DNA of 64,000 bases from Candidatus Ruthenibacterium merdavium (lineage in GTDB: Bacteria > Bacillota > Clostridia > Oscillospirales > Ruminococcaceae). Shown in pieces: positions 51,572 through 61,348 of this stretch (position 1 is its first letter; each line of letters starts with the position of its first letter). The notes under the pieces are model-generated. The model saw only the letters and a list, made by a program, of their open reading frames with translations. It was not told the origin of the DNA and did not search any database. The DNA lies in contig DWWA01000020.1 of the NCBI GenBank assembly GCA_019119935.1, positions 62,001 to 126,000 of the forward strand, given 5' to 3'. The position numbers were made by a program, and so were the translations under genes.

Positions 51572-52624
51572 TTAGTTCAGAGATTGCCGCCACTCATCGA
51601 TATTCTTTGCTGTTACTTCCTGATACGAAAACCAAAGATAATGCCCCTTTTCCAAGTGAGGTGCTTGTGAATCTTCCAAAATTCCGCTGTAAGTTAAGCA
51701 CAAATCCAGCAGCGCTTTTGCAATCCCGTCTGCGTCGTTGTGTACCGTTCCGTAGAGTGTTCCCTGCTCAATGGCATCCAGCGCCTGTTTGGTTGCATCT
51801 ACGCCCACTACCAAAGGCACTTCCATCTCTTTTTCCAAAAACGCATCAATCGCACCCAGCGCCATATCATCGTTATTGGAAATCACGGCCTCAATGGCGT
51901 CGCCGTACTGATCGAGCCACAAACGCATTTTGCTTGCCGCCTGTCCGCGGTTCCAGTTTGCGGTATCGCCTGCCAGCTTTTGCGCCGAAAGCCCTTCTGC
52001 CGTCATTGACTTTGCCGCATACTCCGTACGCAGCAGCGCATCCTGATGGCCCGGCTCTCCTTCCAGCAGCACATACTGCAAAACACCGTCGCCGTTTTTA
52101 TCCCATCGCTCGGTATCATCCTGCCATGCTTCCACTAACATTCGGCCTTGCAATACACCGCTTTGCTCCGCTTTCGCTCCTACATACACTACCTCGTCCC
52201 AGCGGCGCAAATCTTCCTCTACGGGCTCACGGTTAAAAAACAGCAGGGGAATTTCCGCCTCTTTTGCCTTATCAATCAGCACCGCAGCCGCAGTTCGGTC
52301 TACGATATTAACGCACAGCACATCGCACCCCTGCTTGATAAAACGGTCTACCTGCTCCATTTGCGTGGTCTGGTTTCCCTTTCCGTCCGCAACGGAAACG
52401 TTAATTTTAATTCCGTACCGCACCTCGGCCTGCTGTGCGTCCTGCTGAAGCGATTGAATCAACGAGGCGATAAAAGTATCCTGCTCATCATAGACAGTGA
52501 CGCCAATCCGAATCGTGTCGGGCTCTGTTTGCCGCAGACTGCATGATGCAAGAACAAGTGAAAGCGTGAGCACAAGGAGCAAGCTAGTCCACCGGGAACA
52601 GAAGCTTTTGACTGCTGAGCTCAT
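51572..52624 (-). CDS. Sugar-binding lipoprotein, MglB-like
   Basis: 350 residues from ATG 52624 (AGGGGGG upstream). The lipoprotein signal ends LVLASCS. The periplasmic-binding fold has IRIGVTVYDEQDTFIASLIQ, VLCVNIVDRTAAAVLIDKAK, IPLLFFNREP and AVISNNDDMALGAIDAFLE. DKNGDGVLQ is an EF-hand-like calcium loop, as in galactose-binding protein. It resembles the mglB product at 59967. It sits last in the kinase operon and overlaps the previous gene by 41 bp, so a sensing role is plausible. Confidence 0.85.
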   Translation of the reverse strand: MSSAVKSFCSRWTSLLLVLTLSLVLASCSLRQTEPDTIRIGVTVYDEQDTFIASLIQSLQQDAQQAEVRYGIKINVSVADGKGNQTTQMEQVDRFIKQGCDVLCVNIVDRTAAAVLIDKAKEAEIPLLFFNREPVEEDLRRWDEVVYVGAKAEQSGVLQGRMLVEAWQDDTERWDKNGDGVLQYVLLEGEPGHQDALLRTEYAAKSMTAEGLSAQKLAGDTANWNRGQAASKMRLWLDQYGDAIEAVISNNDDMALGAIDAFLEKEMEVPLVVGVDATKQALDAIEQGTLYGTVHNDADGIAKALLDLCLTYSGILEDSQAPHLEKGHYLWFSYQEVTAKNIDEWRQSLN

Positions 52625-53528
52625 TAAAATCTTCCCCCCTCACAATAGAAAACGGCATCGTTTGTGACTGTGCATCTTCGCCGCTTACAGCACGCAGTGC
52701 CTGCTGTACTGCCAAATAGCCGGAGGCATATTCTCCGATGACTGCACACGCCGAAATTGTTTCATCTTCCAGCGCAAGCGCAATCGCACCTGTAATGCCA
52801 ACGCCATAAAGACGCTGTGAAAGCCCCAGCTCAGCCTTTTTTTCCGCCGCCTCCTGTGCGGCAAAAGGCTCCGCTACCACCACTGTATCGTAAACCTTCT
52901 GGCCCCACAAAAATGATTGTGCTTTGATTTCTTCGGCTGAAATTTTCATGCGTGCCACATCGGCCCCCTGCTCTTCCAACGCAGCCTGTGCCGCGTCCAG
53001 CCGCTGTGTCACGGCACTGTTGTCTTTTGCAGTGTCCAAAAGCAATACTTGATTCGGGATGCCATCCTCTATGATTTCCTGTGCCAAGGCACTTCCCAAA
53101 GCGGCTTGGTCCGGCGCAATACAAGCCGCCGCACCCGGGGCACACGACTCCATGCTGATGATGGGTAAGTCTGATTGCTCTTTTGACAGTGTTTCAACAC
53201 ATGCATCCGACACGGGAATGACAATCAAAGCCTGTGCACCGCGCACGGCTTCTCTTCGCATGATTTCTATTTGCTCTTCTGCGTCGTTGGGACGTGTTAA
53301 GTACAAAAAGCGAAGTTCCGCCCCCGCTTCCTGCGCCGCTTGCTCCATTCCCATCTTTGTATTTTCCCAATGGACGGCATCCACTTCACGAAAAATGACG
53401 GAGATTTCCACTACTTCGCCGGAAGAAGTGAATAACCCGCTGGATGGGAGCATCAAGGAAATCAGAACAGCCGCACCCAAGACGCCGAGGATCAAAAGCT
53501 GCACTAACGTTGCTCTGCGCTGTTTCAC
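52584..53528 (-). CDS. Membrane-anchored sugar-binding-fold protein
   Basis: 314 residues from GTG 53528, overlapping the kinase stop (GTGA, 4 bp); GGGAGG upstream. One N-terminal membrane segment (LVQLLILGVLGAAVLISLML) without lipobox or signal-peptidase site precedes a type I periplasmic-binding domain (VISVIFREVDAVHWENTKMG, ALIVIPVSDACVETL, IISMESCAPG). Coupling to the kinase gene suggests it presents ligand to the kinase, as XylFII does for LytS. Ligand unknown. Confidence 0.8.
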   Translation of the reverse strand: MKQRRATLVQLLILGVLGAAVLISLMLPSSGLFTSSGEVVEISVIFREVDAVHWENTKMGMEQAAQEAGAELRFLYLTRPNDAEEQIEIMRREAVRGAQALIVIPVSDACVETLSKEQSDLPIISMESCAPGAAACIAPDQAALGSALAQEIIEDGIPNQVLLLDTAKDNSAVTQRLDAAQAALEEQGADVARMKISAEEIKAQSFLWGQKVYDTVVVAEPFAAQEAAEKKAELGLSQRLYGVGITGAIALALEDETISACAVIGEYASGYLAVQQALRAVSGEDAQSQTMPFSIVRGEDFNELSSQKLLFPVD

Positions 53529-55351
53529 AAGACGTCCTCCCTTCCGTACTGCTGCGCCTGCTGGCGGTCAAGCGCCGGCATACGAAGCTCCACCATGGTT
53601 CCCTCATCCGGTTCGCTGTGCACGGTAAGCCCGTAAGACTCGCCGAAATACAGCCTCAAACGGCGGTGCACATTGCGCAAACCGATGCCGGAGCCCTTTG
53701 AGTGCGAGGCGGGGCGCTCTTCTTCTAATAAAGTTTGTGCCACAGCAGGCGGAATTCCCGCACCGTTGTCACTGATGCGGATTACCAAATCCTCTTTGTC
53801 GCGCAGTGCCTCTACTCGAATTTCTCCGTCTTCATCGAGCCCGGAAATTCCATGATAAATCGCATTTTCTAAAATCGGCTGGATGCTCAGCTTCAGCGCA
53901 TACAGGCCCTCGGTGTCCGGATGAATCTGCATGGAAAACTCAAATTTGTTTTTGTAACGAATCTTTTGAATGTTCATGTAATGGCGCGCATGTTCGAGCT
54001 CATCGGCAAGCGGAATCATACTGCGTCCTTTGCTTAAAGAAATACGGAAAAACCGGGCAAGCGACGTCACCATTTCAATCGACTCCTGATAACGCCCCGC
54101 CTCTGTCATCCAGACAATCGAATCCAGCGTGTTGTATAGAAAGTGGGGGTTGATCTGCGATTGCAGCACATCCAGCTCTTTACGGCGTTTTTGACGCTCC
54201 TGCTGTAAAATGTCCTCGGTTAAGTGGCGCATGGTGGAAACCATCGAAAAAATAGAACGGCTGAGCTGCTGTACCTCGTAGCATCCGCCCTCGACAAGCT
54301 CCATGCGTTCCTTTCCTTTTTTAACTTCTTCAATCTCGTGCTCCAGTCGGCGAATGGGGTCGGAAATATAAGCGGAAATCCGGAAGTTTAAAAACGCCAT
54401 TAAAAACACGGAAAACAGCAGCATCGAAACGCCGAAGAGCACAAGCTGCCCTGAATCTTGCCACAGTCCGGCCACAGGAACAACGGCTACCAGTTTCCAG
54501 CCGGTATACCCAACTGTCTTTACCGTCACGTGGCGGCGCTGTCCTTCAAACAGCTCGGTGTGCGTTCCATCGCTGTACGATGCCGCCTGCAAATAATTTT
54601 CCGTTTGCAGGCCGGAGTAAATCATTTGCTGGCGGGGGTGATAAATAATTTCTCCGTTGTGATCCACCAAATAAAGATAACCGCCGTTCGGCAGCTGAAC
54701 TGAGCTGCACACTTGCTCAATGCCGGAAAAGCTCATGTCCACTAAAAGCACACCGCTTTTAATACGGCCATCACTTGTCAGCTGAACATGACGGCTCAGC
54801 GACACTACCCAGCGATAGGGGTCGTCCGGATCTTGAAACAGGCGCTGAATATGCGGCGCTGAAAACTCTAAATTTTCGACATGAGTCATCGCTTGGGTAA
54901 ACCAAAGGCTTTCCTGCGGAGCCGCATTTTCTTTCAGCTGAGAAAAAGGCACAGAGGCCAGCAAACTTCCGTCCTGTGCAAAAAGAGCCATGGAAACAAG
55001 TACATCGCGGTTTTCTTCGTACAGCAGTGCCGCAGACGACAAAATCTCATCCCCGGGCTGCTGTGCAAAATCCACATTTTTAATGACGCGGTAATACAAT
55101 GCATCAGAAATCCGCATCACGCGCCGCAAATAGCTGTCTAAATTGAAATTCACTTGGGAAAGCACCCTTTGGGTGCTGTCGGCAGACATCGCCGCCAGCG
55201 TGTCGGAAAAGCGAAAAAAGAGCGTTGCCCCCATAAAAATCATGCCCAGCGCCGTCACGATGGTAAAAAACAAAGAAATGACACGCTGAATACTCATTTT
55301 GCGATATTTTTCCGCAATCCGCTTTGCAATATAACGCATCGGCCCGGTCAT
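53525..55351 (-). CDS. YesM/LytS-type sensor histidine kinase
   Basis: 608 residues. A membrane segment near residue 25-45, a large extracytoplasmic Cache-like domain (about 50-290), a second membrane segment, a HAMP linker (SDPIRRLEHEIEEVKKGK) and the His_kinase domain follow in order. QINPHFLYNTLDSIVWM carries the phospho-acceptor His, and the ATPase domain has PILENAIYHGI and ISDNGAGIPP...GSGIGLRNVHRRL. It works with the next-upstream AraC-type regulator. RBS AAGGGGGAAAG precedes ATG 55351. Confidence 0.93.
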   Translation of the reverse strand: MTGPMRYIAKRIAEKYRKMSIQRVISLFFTIVTALGMIFMGATLFFRFSDTLAAMSADSTQRVLSQVNFNLDSYLRRVMRISDALYYRVIKNVDFAQQPGDEILSSAALLYEENRDVLVSMALFAQDGSLLASVPFSQLKENAAPQESLWFTQAMTHVENLEFSAPHIQRLFQDPDDPYRWVVSLSRHVQLTSDGRIKSGVLLVDMSFSGIEQVCSSVQLPNGGYLYLVDHNGEIIYHPRQQMIYSGLQTENYLQAASYSDGTHTELFEGQRRHVTVKTVGYTGWKLVAVVPVAGLWQDSGQLVLFGVSMLLFSVFLMAFLNFRISAYISDPIRRLEHEIEEVKKGKERMELVEGGCYEVQQLSRSIFSMVSTMRHLTEDILQQERQKRRKELDVLQSQINPHFLYNTLDSIVWMTEAGRYQESIEMVTSLARFFRISLSKGRSMIPLADELEHARHYMNIQKIRYKNKFEFSMQIHPDTEGLYALKLSIQPILENAIYHGISGLDEDGEIRVEALRDKEDLVIRISDNGAGIPPAVAQTLLEEERPASHSKGSGIGLRNVHRRLRLYFGESYGLTVHSEPDEGTMVELRMPALDRQQAQQYGREDVL

Positions 55352-55381
55352 GCGCTCTTTCCCCCTTCTCTGCGTTTTTTC

Positions 55382-56977
55382 TTACCCGCGCTCGCTTGCG
55401 CGGAATTTGGAGGGCGTTACTCCAAAGTGCCTTTTGAATACATAGCTGAAATAATTTGCATCAGGGTAGCCCGTTTGTTCCGCAACAGCGTACGTTTTTT
55501 CATCGGTTGTCCGCAGAAGCTCCGCTGCCTTTTCCATTCGAACTTGCGTTAAATAGTTAATAAAGCTCAATCCCGTTTCTTTCTTAAACAGCGTAGAAAA
55601 ATAAGCAGGCGACAAATGCAGAACCTCACAAAGCCGCTCAACGCTCAGCTCTCCGTCATGATAATGCTCTGCAATGTATTCTTTCGCTAAGTGTACGCTT
55701 CTTCCGGCTGTATCATTGCGGCGGCGCCCCAAAATTTCTCGAATTCGCAAAAAACGCTCTGTCAGCCAGCCGCTCATGTCTTCTAAAGAACGGAAATGGT
55801 CGGCTGAAAGCATCGTCGCGGCCTCTTCTTCAAACAATTCTCCGGAGTCTTCTGCGCCGGAGCGGACAGCGCGCATCAAGCTGAGCAGACTCTCTAAAAA
55901 GAACAGCTGGCACTGCACAATCGAAATATGGCTGCTGCGCATCTGTTCCACAATCTGTTCAATGACTTCCCGCACATGCGCCTCACTGCCGAGCTTCACT
56001 GCCGCAATAATATTTTGCTGCTGTACTTCCCCAAAGAGTGCCGCGGCATCTCCGCGCGGCTCTACGTCACGAATGTAAAGCACTCGGCTGTCGGCAATAA
56101 CTTTATATTCCAGCGCCGTCTGTGCCTGGGCAGCCGATACACAAAACATTGCGGCGTTGTGACAGAGCGTTCCAACGCCAATGTGAACACGCAGCCCGAG
56201 CAATGTTTCCGCCAGCAGGCAAAGACGTTCCAATTCCTCCAAAAACGCATAGAACCGTTCTTCACCGCCAATTTCCGCCATTAAGGCGACACCTCCGTCA
56301 AACAGTGCGCCTCTCACCGCCGCATCCGGCAATGAAAATTGCGCGGTGAGAAAATCCATTGCCGACAACAGCACCGCATCCTCTGCAATGCGCAGACCCT
56401 CACCCTTTACCGACGCAATGGCAACCGCCCACACGCCGGACGGAAAGGACAGCCCGTACTCAGCGGCTCGCTCTTCGATTTGCTCCGCCGGTATCTTCCC
56501 GCTAAGCAGACGGCTGTAAAAAAATTCACGCAAAAGCGGCAAGCTTTGCTCGTAGCGGTCTTGCCAAACCTGAATATTTTGGCGTTCCTCGCGCTGTTTG
56601 TCCAGCTGATCGCGGATTCGTTCCAGCACCGAGCAAAGTTCCTGCGCGCTGATCGGCTTTAAAATGTATTCAAACGCGTGGATTCCAACCGCTTGACGCG
56701 CATATTCAAAATCGTCAAAACCGGAAAAGAATACAAGCTTTGCGGCCGGCAGCGTAAGATGAAGCCTCCGGCCAAGCTCTAAGCCATCCATATACGGCAT
56801 TTTGATGTCGGTGAGCACAACATCCGGACAGGTTTGCTCGGCAATTTCGAGCGCTTCCATACCGTTTGCGGCCTCTCCGGCCAGCTCAAACCCCAACTCT
56901 TCCCACGCCATTTTCCGGCAGATTCCCTGCCGGATTTCCTCTTCGTCATCGACCAGCAAAACACGGTAGCGCCCCAT
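55382..56977 (-). CDS. YesN-type response regulator with AraC DNA-binding domain
   Basis: 531 residues. The receiver domain (1-120) has VLLVDDEEEIRQG, phospho-acceptor D57 in VLTDIKMPYMDG, and Lys in YILKPIS. A long middle region precedes two AraC helix-turn-helices (HLAKEYIAEHYHDGELSVER to SKFRASERG). It is the expected activator of the neighbouring mglBAC operon. Its gene lies 167 bp after mglC, past a terminator. Confidence 0.94.
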   Translation of the reverse strand: MGRYRVLLVDDEEEIRQGICRKMAWEELGFELAGEAANGMEALEIAEQTCPDVVLTDIKMPYMDGLELGRRLHLTLPAAKLVFFSGFDDFEYARQAVGIHAFEYILKPISAQELCSVLERIRDQLDKQREERQNIQVWQDRYEQSLPLLREFFYSRLLSGKIPAEQIEERAAEYGLSFPSGVWAVAIASVKGEGLRIAEDAVLLSAMDFLTAQFSLPDAAVRGALFDGGVALMAEIGGEERFYAFLEELERLCLLAETLLGLRVHIGVGTLCHNAAMFCVSAAQAQTALEYKVIADSRVLYIRDVEPRGDAAALFGEVQQQNIIAAVKLGSEAHVREVIEQIVEQMRSSHISIVQCQLFFLESLLSLMRAVRSGAEDSGELFEEEAATMLSADHFRSLEDMSGWLTERFLRIREILGRRRNDTAGRSVHLAKEYIAEHYHDGELSVERLCEVLHLSPAYFSTLFKKETGLSFINYLTQVRMEKAAELLRTTDEKTYAVAEQTGYPDANYFSYVFKRHFGVTPSKFRASERG

Positions 56978-57091
56978 GGTATTCCCTTCCTTCTCTGTTG
57001 ACTTTCTTGTATCTCACACACGTTGATTGCTTCATCTGTTTCTTTTTCAGTATAACATTGAACCGCTTCATTCACAACCCGCCGAAACAGA

Positions 57092-57119
57092 AAAAAGAGC
57101 TGCCAAAGCAGCTCTTTTT
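57092..57119 (-). terminator. Terminator of mglBAC
   Basis: AAAAAGAGCTGC (57092-57103) pairs with GCAGCTCTTTTT (57108-57119). On the minus strand T-rich sequence follows. It separates transport genes from the two-component genes. Confidence 0.88.
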
Positions 57120-57144
57120 CCACCGCTGAAAACAAGCGATTTTT

Positions 57145-58209
57145 TTATTTTTTCACGAGATATTTACGCATATCCAGTGCACATGCAAACAGGATAATGC
57201 CGCCCTTAATCGCGTACTGCAGGTTCTGATCCATGCCAACCAGCGGAAGGGCAACGAAAATCAAGCGGAGCATGATAACGCCGATGATAATGCCGCTGAT
57301 TTTACCGATACCGCCGACGAACGAAACGCCGCCGATAACGCACGCCGCAATGGCATCAAGCTCATAGTTCACGCCGGTGTTGGCGGTGTTGGAAGCGATA
57401 CGAGCCGACTCGATGAAACCTGCCCAGCCGTACATAGCGCCCGCCAGTGCAAACACCGCAATGGTAGTTGCAAACACGTTCACGCCGGAAACGCGGGCTG
57501 CCTCTTCATTGGAGCCAAGTGCAAACATGTTTTTGCCGAAGGTGGTTTTGTTCCAAATGAACCACATCAGCGCTGTCAAAATCACGGCATAAATGACGTA
57601 GTTCGGAATTTGAATGGTACCGCCTGCAAAGCTGAGGAGCGGCGGGTTGCCCACAACAAAGTTGCGGTACTCGTCGGTCAAGCTCGAAATTGCCATGCCG
57701 TTGTTATTGCCGGCCTGCACATAGAACAGCAGTGCGGTATACAAAATGAGCTGTGTGGCCAGCGTAACAATGAACGGATGCAGCTTAAACTTTGCAACAA
57801 AGAAGCCGTTAAACGCACCGATCAGCGCGCCAAGGGCAACCACAATCAAAATGACAAGAGGAATGGGCAGTGCGCCGATTCCCGTCCACATTTTTGTGGG
57901 AGCATCGGGGCTTTGCAGCAGAGAAGCCGCAACGCAAGCCGTGATGCCAACGGCGCGTCCTGCGCTCAGGTCAGTACCGGTTAATACGATACAGCCCGCA
58001 ATGCCGAGAGCCACGGGTAAGTAAGCCGCTGTTAATGACAGCAGGTTGACAAGGGACGACGGCGATAAAAAGCTGGGTTTCGTCACCGCCACATAGGCCG
58101 CCACCAAAAGCATGATGATAATCAGGGCGTTGTTCAGTACGGTGTTGCCAATCTGTTTTGCACTGATATTCTTAATGCTGCCGGCCGGTGCTTTTGTTTC
58201 GTTACTCAT
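57145..58209 (-). CDS. mglC: Galactoside ABC transporter permease
   Basis: 354 residues, BPD_transp_2 family with about ten membrane segments. SLTAAYLPVALGIAGCIVLT then GTDLSAGRAVGI is the family signature, and GALIGAFNGFFVAKFKLHPF is the coupling-loop region. IAACVIGGVSFVGGIGKISG is near the end. It forms the MglC homodimer channel. GGGAGG precedes the ATG, 15 bp after mglA. Confidence 0.94.
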   Translation of the reverse strand: MSNETKAPAGSIKNISAKQIGNTVLNNALIIIMLLVAAYVAVTKPSFLSPSSLVNLLSLTAAYLPVALGIAGCIVLTGTDLSAGRAVGITACVAASLLQSPDAPTKMWTGIGALPIPLVILIVVALGALIGAFNGFFVAKFKLHPFIVTLATQLILYTALLFYVQAGNNNGMAISSLTDEYRNFVVGNPPLLSFAGGTIQIPNYVIYAVILTALMWFIWNKTTFGKNMFALGSNEEAARVSGVNVFATTIAVFALAGAMYGWAGFIESARIASNTANTGVNYELDAIAACVIGGVSFVGGIGKISGIIIGVIMLRLIFVALPLVGMDQNLQYAIKGGIILFACALDMRKYLVKK

Positions 58210-58224
58210 AGTTTTTCCTCCCCA

Positions 58225-59724
58225 TTACACATATTTTGCAGCCAGGGTCAGAATTTCCTCCTGCGTGGTGGTTCTTGCATCCACCTCGCCGGCTACCTGA
58301 CCGCCCGACATCACTAAAATTCGATCGCATACACCCAGCAATTCGGGCATTTCCGAGGATACCATGATGACACCCTTGCCCTCGTTTGCCAGGTTGATAA
58401 TCAGCTGATAAATCTCATATTTTGCACCGACGTCGATGCCTCGGGTCGGCTCATCCAACAGGAGAATCTCCGGTTTTGTCAAAAGCCAGCGGCCGATGAT
58501 AACCTTTTGCTGGTTTCCGCCTGACAGCGAGCGAATCTGCGTATGCTGGCTCGGCGTTTTAATATGCATGGCTTGAATCGACCAATCCGTATCTTTACGC
58601 ATCTTCTTGTCATCCAGCATGATGCCGCCGACGAGATAATCCTTCAAGCTCGAAATAACCGTGTTTTCCTTGATATCGCGAATGCCGAAAATACCGGTTG
58701 CACGGCGCTCTTCCGTAAGCAGTGCAAAGCCGTTTTTAATCGACTCGCGCGGGGTGCGGTTGTGAATTTCTTTTCCGTGCAGGCGGATGCTTCCGCCTTC
58801 GCGCGTCATCGAACCGAACAGATTTTCCAAAAGCTCCGTGCGGCCCGAACCATCCAAGCCCGCCACACCGAGAATCTCGCCTTTTTTCAGCTGGAAGGTA
58901 CCGTCTTTTAAGCGCGTGTACTTGCCGCCGATGTGCTGAACATCCAAAATTACCTCGCCCGGTTCGTTCGTTTTGGGCGGGAAACGGTTTGTCAGTTCAC
59001 GGCCTACCATGTAACGGATGATTTCGTCCATGGTCAGTTCAGCGGCCGGCTTCGTTGCCACCCACTTTCCGTCGCGCATGATGGTAACGTCGTCGCTGAT
59101 GCGCAGAATTTCCTCCATCTTATGGCTGATGTAAATGATGCCGCATCCTTTTTTCTTGAGCATATCAATAATGCGGAAAAGATGCTCTACCTCGGTTTCT
59201 GTCAGCGAAGAAGTCGGCTCGTCAAATACAATAATTTTAGAATCGTAGCTCACCGCTTTGGCAATCTCCACCATCTGACGCTGCGATACCGGCAGCGTGG
59301 ACATAATCGCCTTAGGATTCACCGTCACTTGCAGTGTATCAAAAATTTCTTTCGTCTTTTTCGCCATGCTGGACTCATCTACCATCAATCCGGCAATTTT
59401 GGGGTAGCGGCCAAGCCACAAGTTATCCTGTACGCTGCGCGTAAGTGCTTGGTTCAACTCTTGGTGCACCATGGCTACGCCGTTTTCCAGCGCTTCCTTA
59501 GAGCTTTTGAAGCGCACTTCTTTTCCGTCAAGACGAACGGTGCCGCTGTCGCGGTTATAAATGCCGAATAAGCACTTCATCAAAGTGGACTTTCCCGCGC
59601 CGTTTTCCCCCATCAACGCATGAACCGTCCCGGCCCGCACGGTTAAATCGACGCCGTCCAGCGCTTTTACGCCCGGAAACTCTTTTGTAATGCCGCGCAT
59701 TTCAAGCAAAGCCGATTGCTCCAT
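58225..59724 (-). CDS. mglA: Galactoside ABC transporter, duplicated ATP-binding protein
   Basis: 499 residues with two ABC domains. The first has Walker [13 protein letters not shown] and signature [14 protein letters not shown]. The second has the degenerate [13 protein letters not shown] and signature [15 protein letters not shown], with Walker [15 protein letters not shown]. This pairing is typical of MglA/RbsA. GAGGAGG precedes the ATG. Confidence 0.95.
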   Translation of the reverse strand: MEQSALLEMRGITKEFPGVKALDGVDLTVRAGTVHALMGENGAGKSTLMKCLFGIYNRDSGTVRLDGKEVRFKSSKEALENGVAMVHQELNQALTRSVQDNLWLGRYPKIAGLMVDESSMAKKTKEIFDTLQVTVNPKAIMSTLPVSQRQMVEIAKAVSYDSKIIVFDEPTSSLTETEVEHLFRIIDMLKKKGCGIIYISHKMEEILRISDDVTIMRDGKWVATKPAAELTMDEIIRYMVGRELTNRFPPKTNEPGEVILDVQHIGGKYTRLKDGTFQLKKGEILGVAGLDGSGRTELLENLFGSMTREGGSIRLHGKEIHNRTPRESIKNGFALLTEERRATGIFGIRDIKENTVISSLKDYLVGGIMLDDKKMRKDTDWSIQAMHIKTPSQHTQIRSLSGGNQQKVIIGRWLLTKPEILLLDEPTRGIDVGAKYEIYQLIINLANEGKGVIMVSSEMPELLGVCDRILVMSGGQVAGEVDARTTTQEEILTLAAKYV

Positions 59725-59917
59725 ATTCTTCCTCCTCTCGCAATTTGTGGATCGTGTTGCAGAAAATGGGCAAGGCCCTGTGCCGCCTAAACGCGCACGA
59801 TCTCAAAACACTCGCACCCTGCACTCAGACAAGGCTTTCGACGGCTTGTTTGCATCTGCCGTGAGCCCGCTTTGCAAGTCACAGCTAAAACATCAATGTG
59901 TAAAAGTCTTTAAAGAA

Positions 59918-59942
59918 GGCGGGGTCGCCCGGCAACCCCGCC
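59918..59942 (-). other. Intercistronic hairpin between mglB and mglA
   Basis: GGCGGGGT (59918-59925) pairs with ACCCCGCC (59935-59942) 25 bp after the mglB stop, within a 242-bp gap (59725-59966). Such hairpins commonly stabilise the binding-protein mRNA and lower downstream expression. The rest of the gap shows no gene. Confidence 0.6.
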
Positions 59943-59966
59943 CGCCATCAAATTCGTTTGAAAAGT

Positions 59967-61124
59967 TTAGTCTTGGCTGGTAGCGTCATACATCGCATAG
60001 GGAACACGAATCTTCGCTACGTCAGAGTCAACCACAAACTGATCGGTGTTGGCCATCAGTTCTGCGCCATCCTGCACGTTCTTCACGAGCGTGTTGATCG
60101 TGCTTGCCATGCCGACAGCATCCTGCTTGATGGAACCGGCCATGTTGCCTTCCTTGATCAGCTTCTTCGCGGAATCGGTTGCGTCAACGCCGAATACCGG
60201 AATAATGGTGCTGCCTTCGCCTTTGTTGTAACCAACGTTCTGCAATGCGGAGATTGCACCTTCGGCCATACCGTCGTTGTTGCAGATAATCAGCTCAACC
60301 ATGTTGTTGTTGTCTTTGTTGTAAGAGCCAAGCAGAGTGACCATGTAGTCGTTGGCTGCCTGTGCCGACCATTTGCCCTGAGCGTCTACCAGGTACTTAG
60401 TAGATGCGTTGGCGTCATAGTAAGCGAGTTCCGGCTTGCCGCCTTCGGTCAAAATCTTGTTGGCATCTTCCACCGCATACTGGGTGCGAGCCTCGGCCTC
60501 AGCGTTGCCTTCCTGGCCTTTAAACATGACATAGGAGATGGTTCCGTCGCCGTTCAAGTCAACGGTGTCATAGTTTTCCATCAAGTAATTGCCGATCATT
60601 TCGCCCTGCATGTGGCCGGCGTCGGGAGCGTTCGTTCCGACGAAAGCACATTTGTCATAGCTGTTGATTACTTCGTTATCGGCAACCTCACGGTTGAAGA
60701 AGATAACGGGGATGTCAGCTGCGCGGGCCGCTTCCACAATGTCCTTTGCGGGGTCGGAAGTGGAAGTTTCCACGATGTTGACAATCAGCAGGTCAGAGTT
60801 ATCGGCGATCGCCGTTTTCACTTGGTCGGTCTGTGTCGGCTGAGAACCGGCAGCGTCCCAGTTTTTCGGCTCGATGCCCATTGCCTTCAGCTGCTCATCC
60901 ATTGCAGTGCGCACAGTGGAAATGTATACATCGGAAAAGTCATAATAGAAAACGTCAACCTTCAACGAATCGCCTGTGGTTGTGCCTGCGGTGCTGGCAG
61001 CAGCAGAGCTGCCTGTGCTGGCGGCCGTGGAGCCTGCTGCACTGGAAGCAGGTGCTCCACCACACCCTGCTAAAAGCGCCATCGACATGGACGCGGCCAT
61101 TGCAAGAGCAATAAACTTTTTCAT
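59967..61124 (-). CDS. mglB: Galactose/glucose-binding lipoprotein
   Basis: 385 residues from ATG 61124; AGGAGG is 7 nt upstream, so the ATG at 61130 is too close to it. Lipoprotein signal MSMALLAGCGG, then an Ala/Ser/Thr linker and a binding-protein fold: DVFYYDFSDVYISTVRTAMD, VIFFNREVADNEVINSYD, LNGDGTISYVMFKGQEGNAE (calcium loop) and ELIICNNDGMAEGAISALQ. It delivers sugar to MglA/MglC. Confidence 0.93.
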   Translation of the reverse strand: MKKFIALAMAASMSMALLAGCGGAPASSAAGSTAASTGSSAAASTAGTTTGDSLKVDVFYYDFSDVYISTVRTAMDEQLKAMGIEPKNWDAAGSQPTQTDQVKTAIADNSDLLIVNIVETSTSDPAKDIVEAARAADIPVIFFNREVADNEVINSYDKCAFVGTNAPDAGHMQGEMIGNYLMENYDTVDLNGDGTISYVMFKGQEGNAEAEARTQYAVEDANKILTEGGKPELAYYDANASTKYLVDAQGKWSAQAANDYMVTLLGSYNKDNNNMVELIICNNDGMAEGAISALQNVGYNKGEGSTIIPVFGVDATDSAKKLIKEGNMAGSIKQDAVGMASTINTLVKNVQDGAELMANTDQFVVDSDVAKIRVPYAMYDATSQD

Positions 61125-61184
61125 CTTCATTCCTCCTAAAAATGTGATGTTCAGGGGTTCCTTCCGCCCCTTTGCTGTAACACC

Positions 61185-61252
61185 ATTATAACTAATTTTT
61201 TCTTTGATTACGATAGAAAATTATTCGATTTTCTATAAAAAATCTTCGATTT
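61185..61252 (-). promoter_or_regulatory. mglB promoter with two direct repeats
   Basis: Minus strand: -10 TATAAT (61185-61190); the -35 position (61208-61213) reads TCGTAA, a poor match. Just upstream AAATCGAA occurs twice (61224-61231 and 61245-61252), 21 bp apart, two helical turns. This is the layout of an AraC-type activator site, so control by the YesN-type regulator is inferred. Confidence 0.7.
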
Positions 61253-61348
61253 AGTGATAATTTTTATATAATACTTCTCAATTGATAAAAAAGTCCTGTT
61301 CTCCAATGAAAACTGCCGGCGCATTGTGATCTCTTTGGGAGTCCTGTG

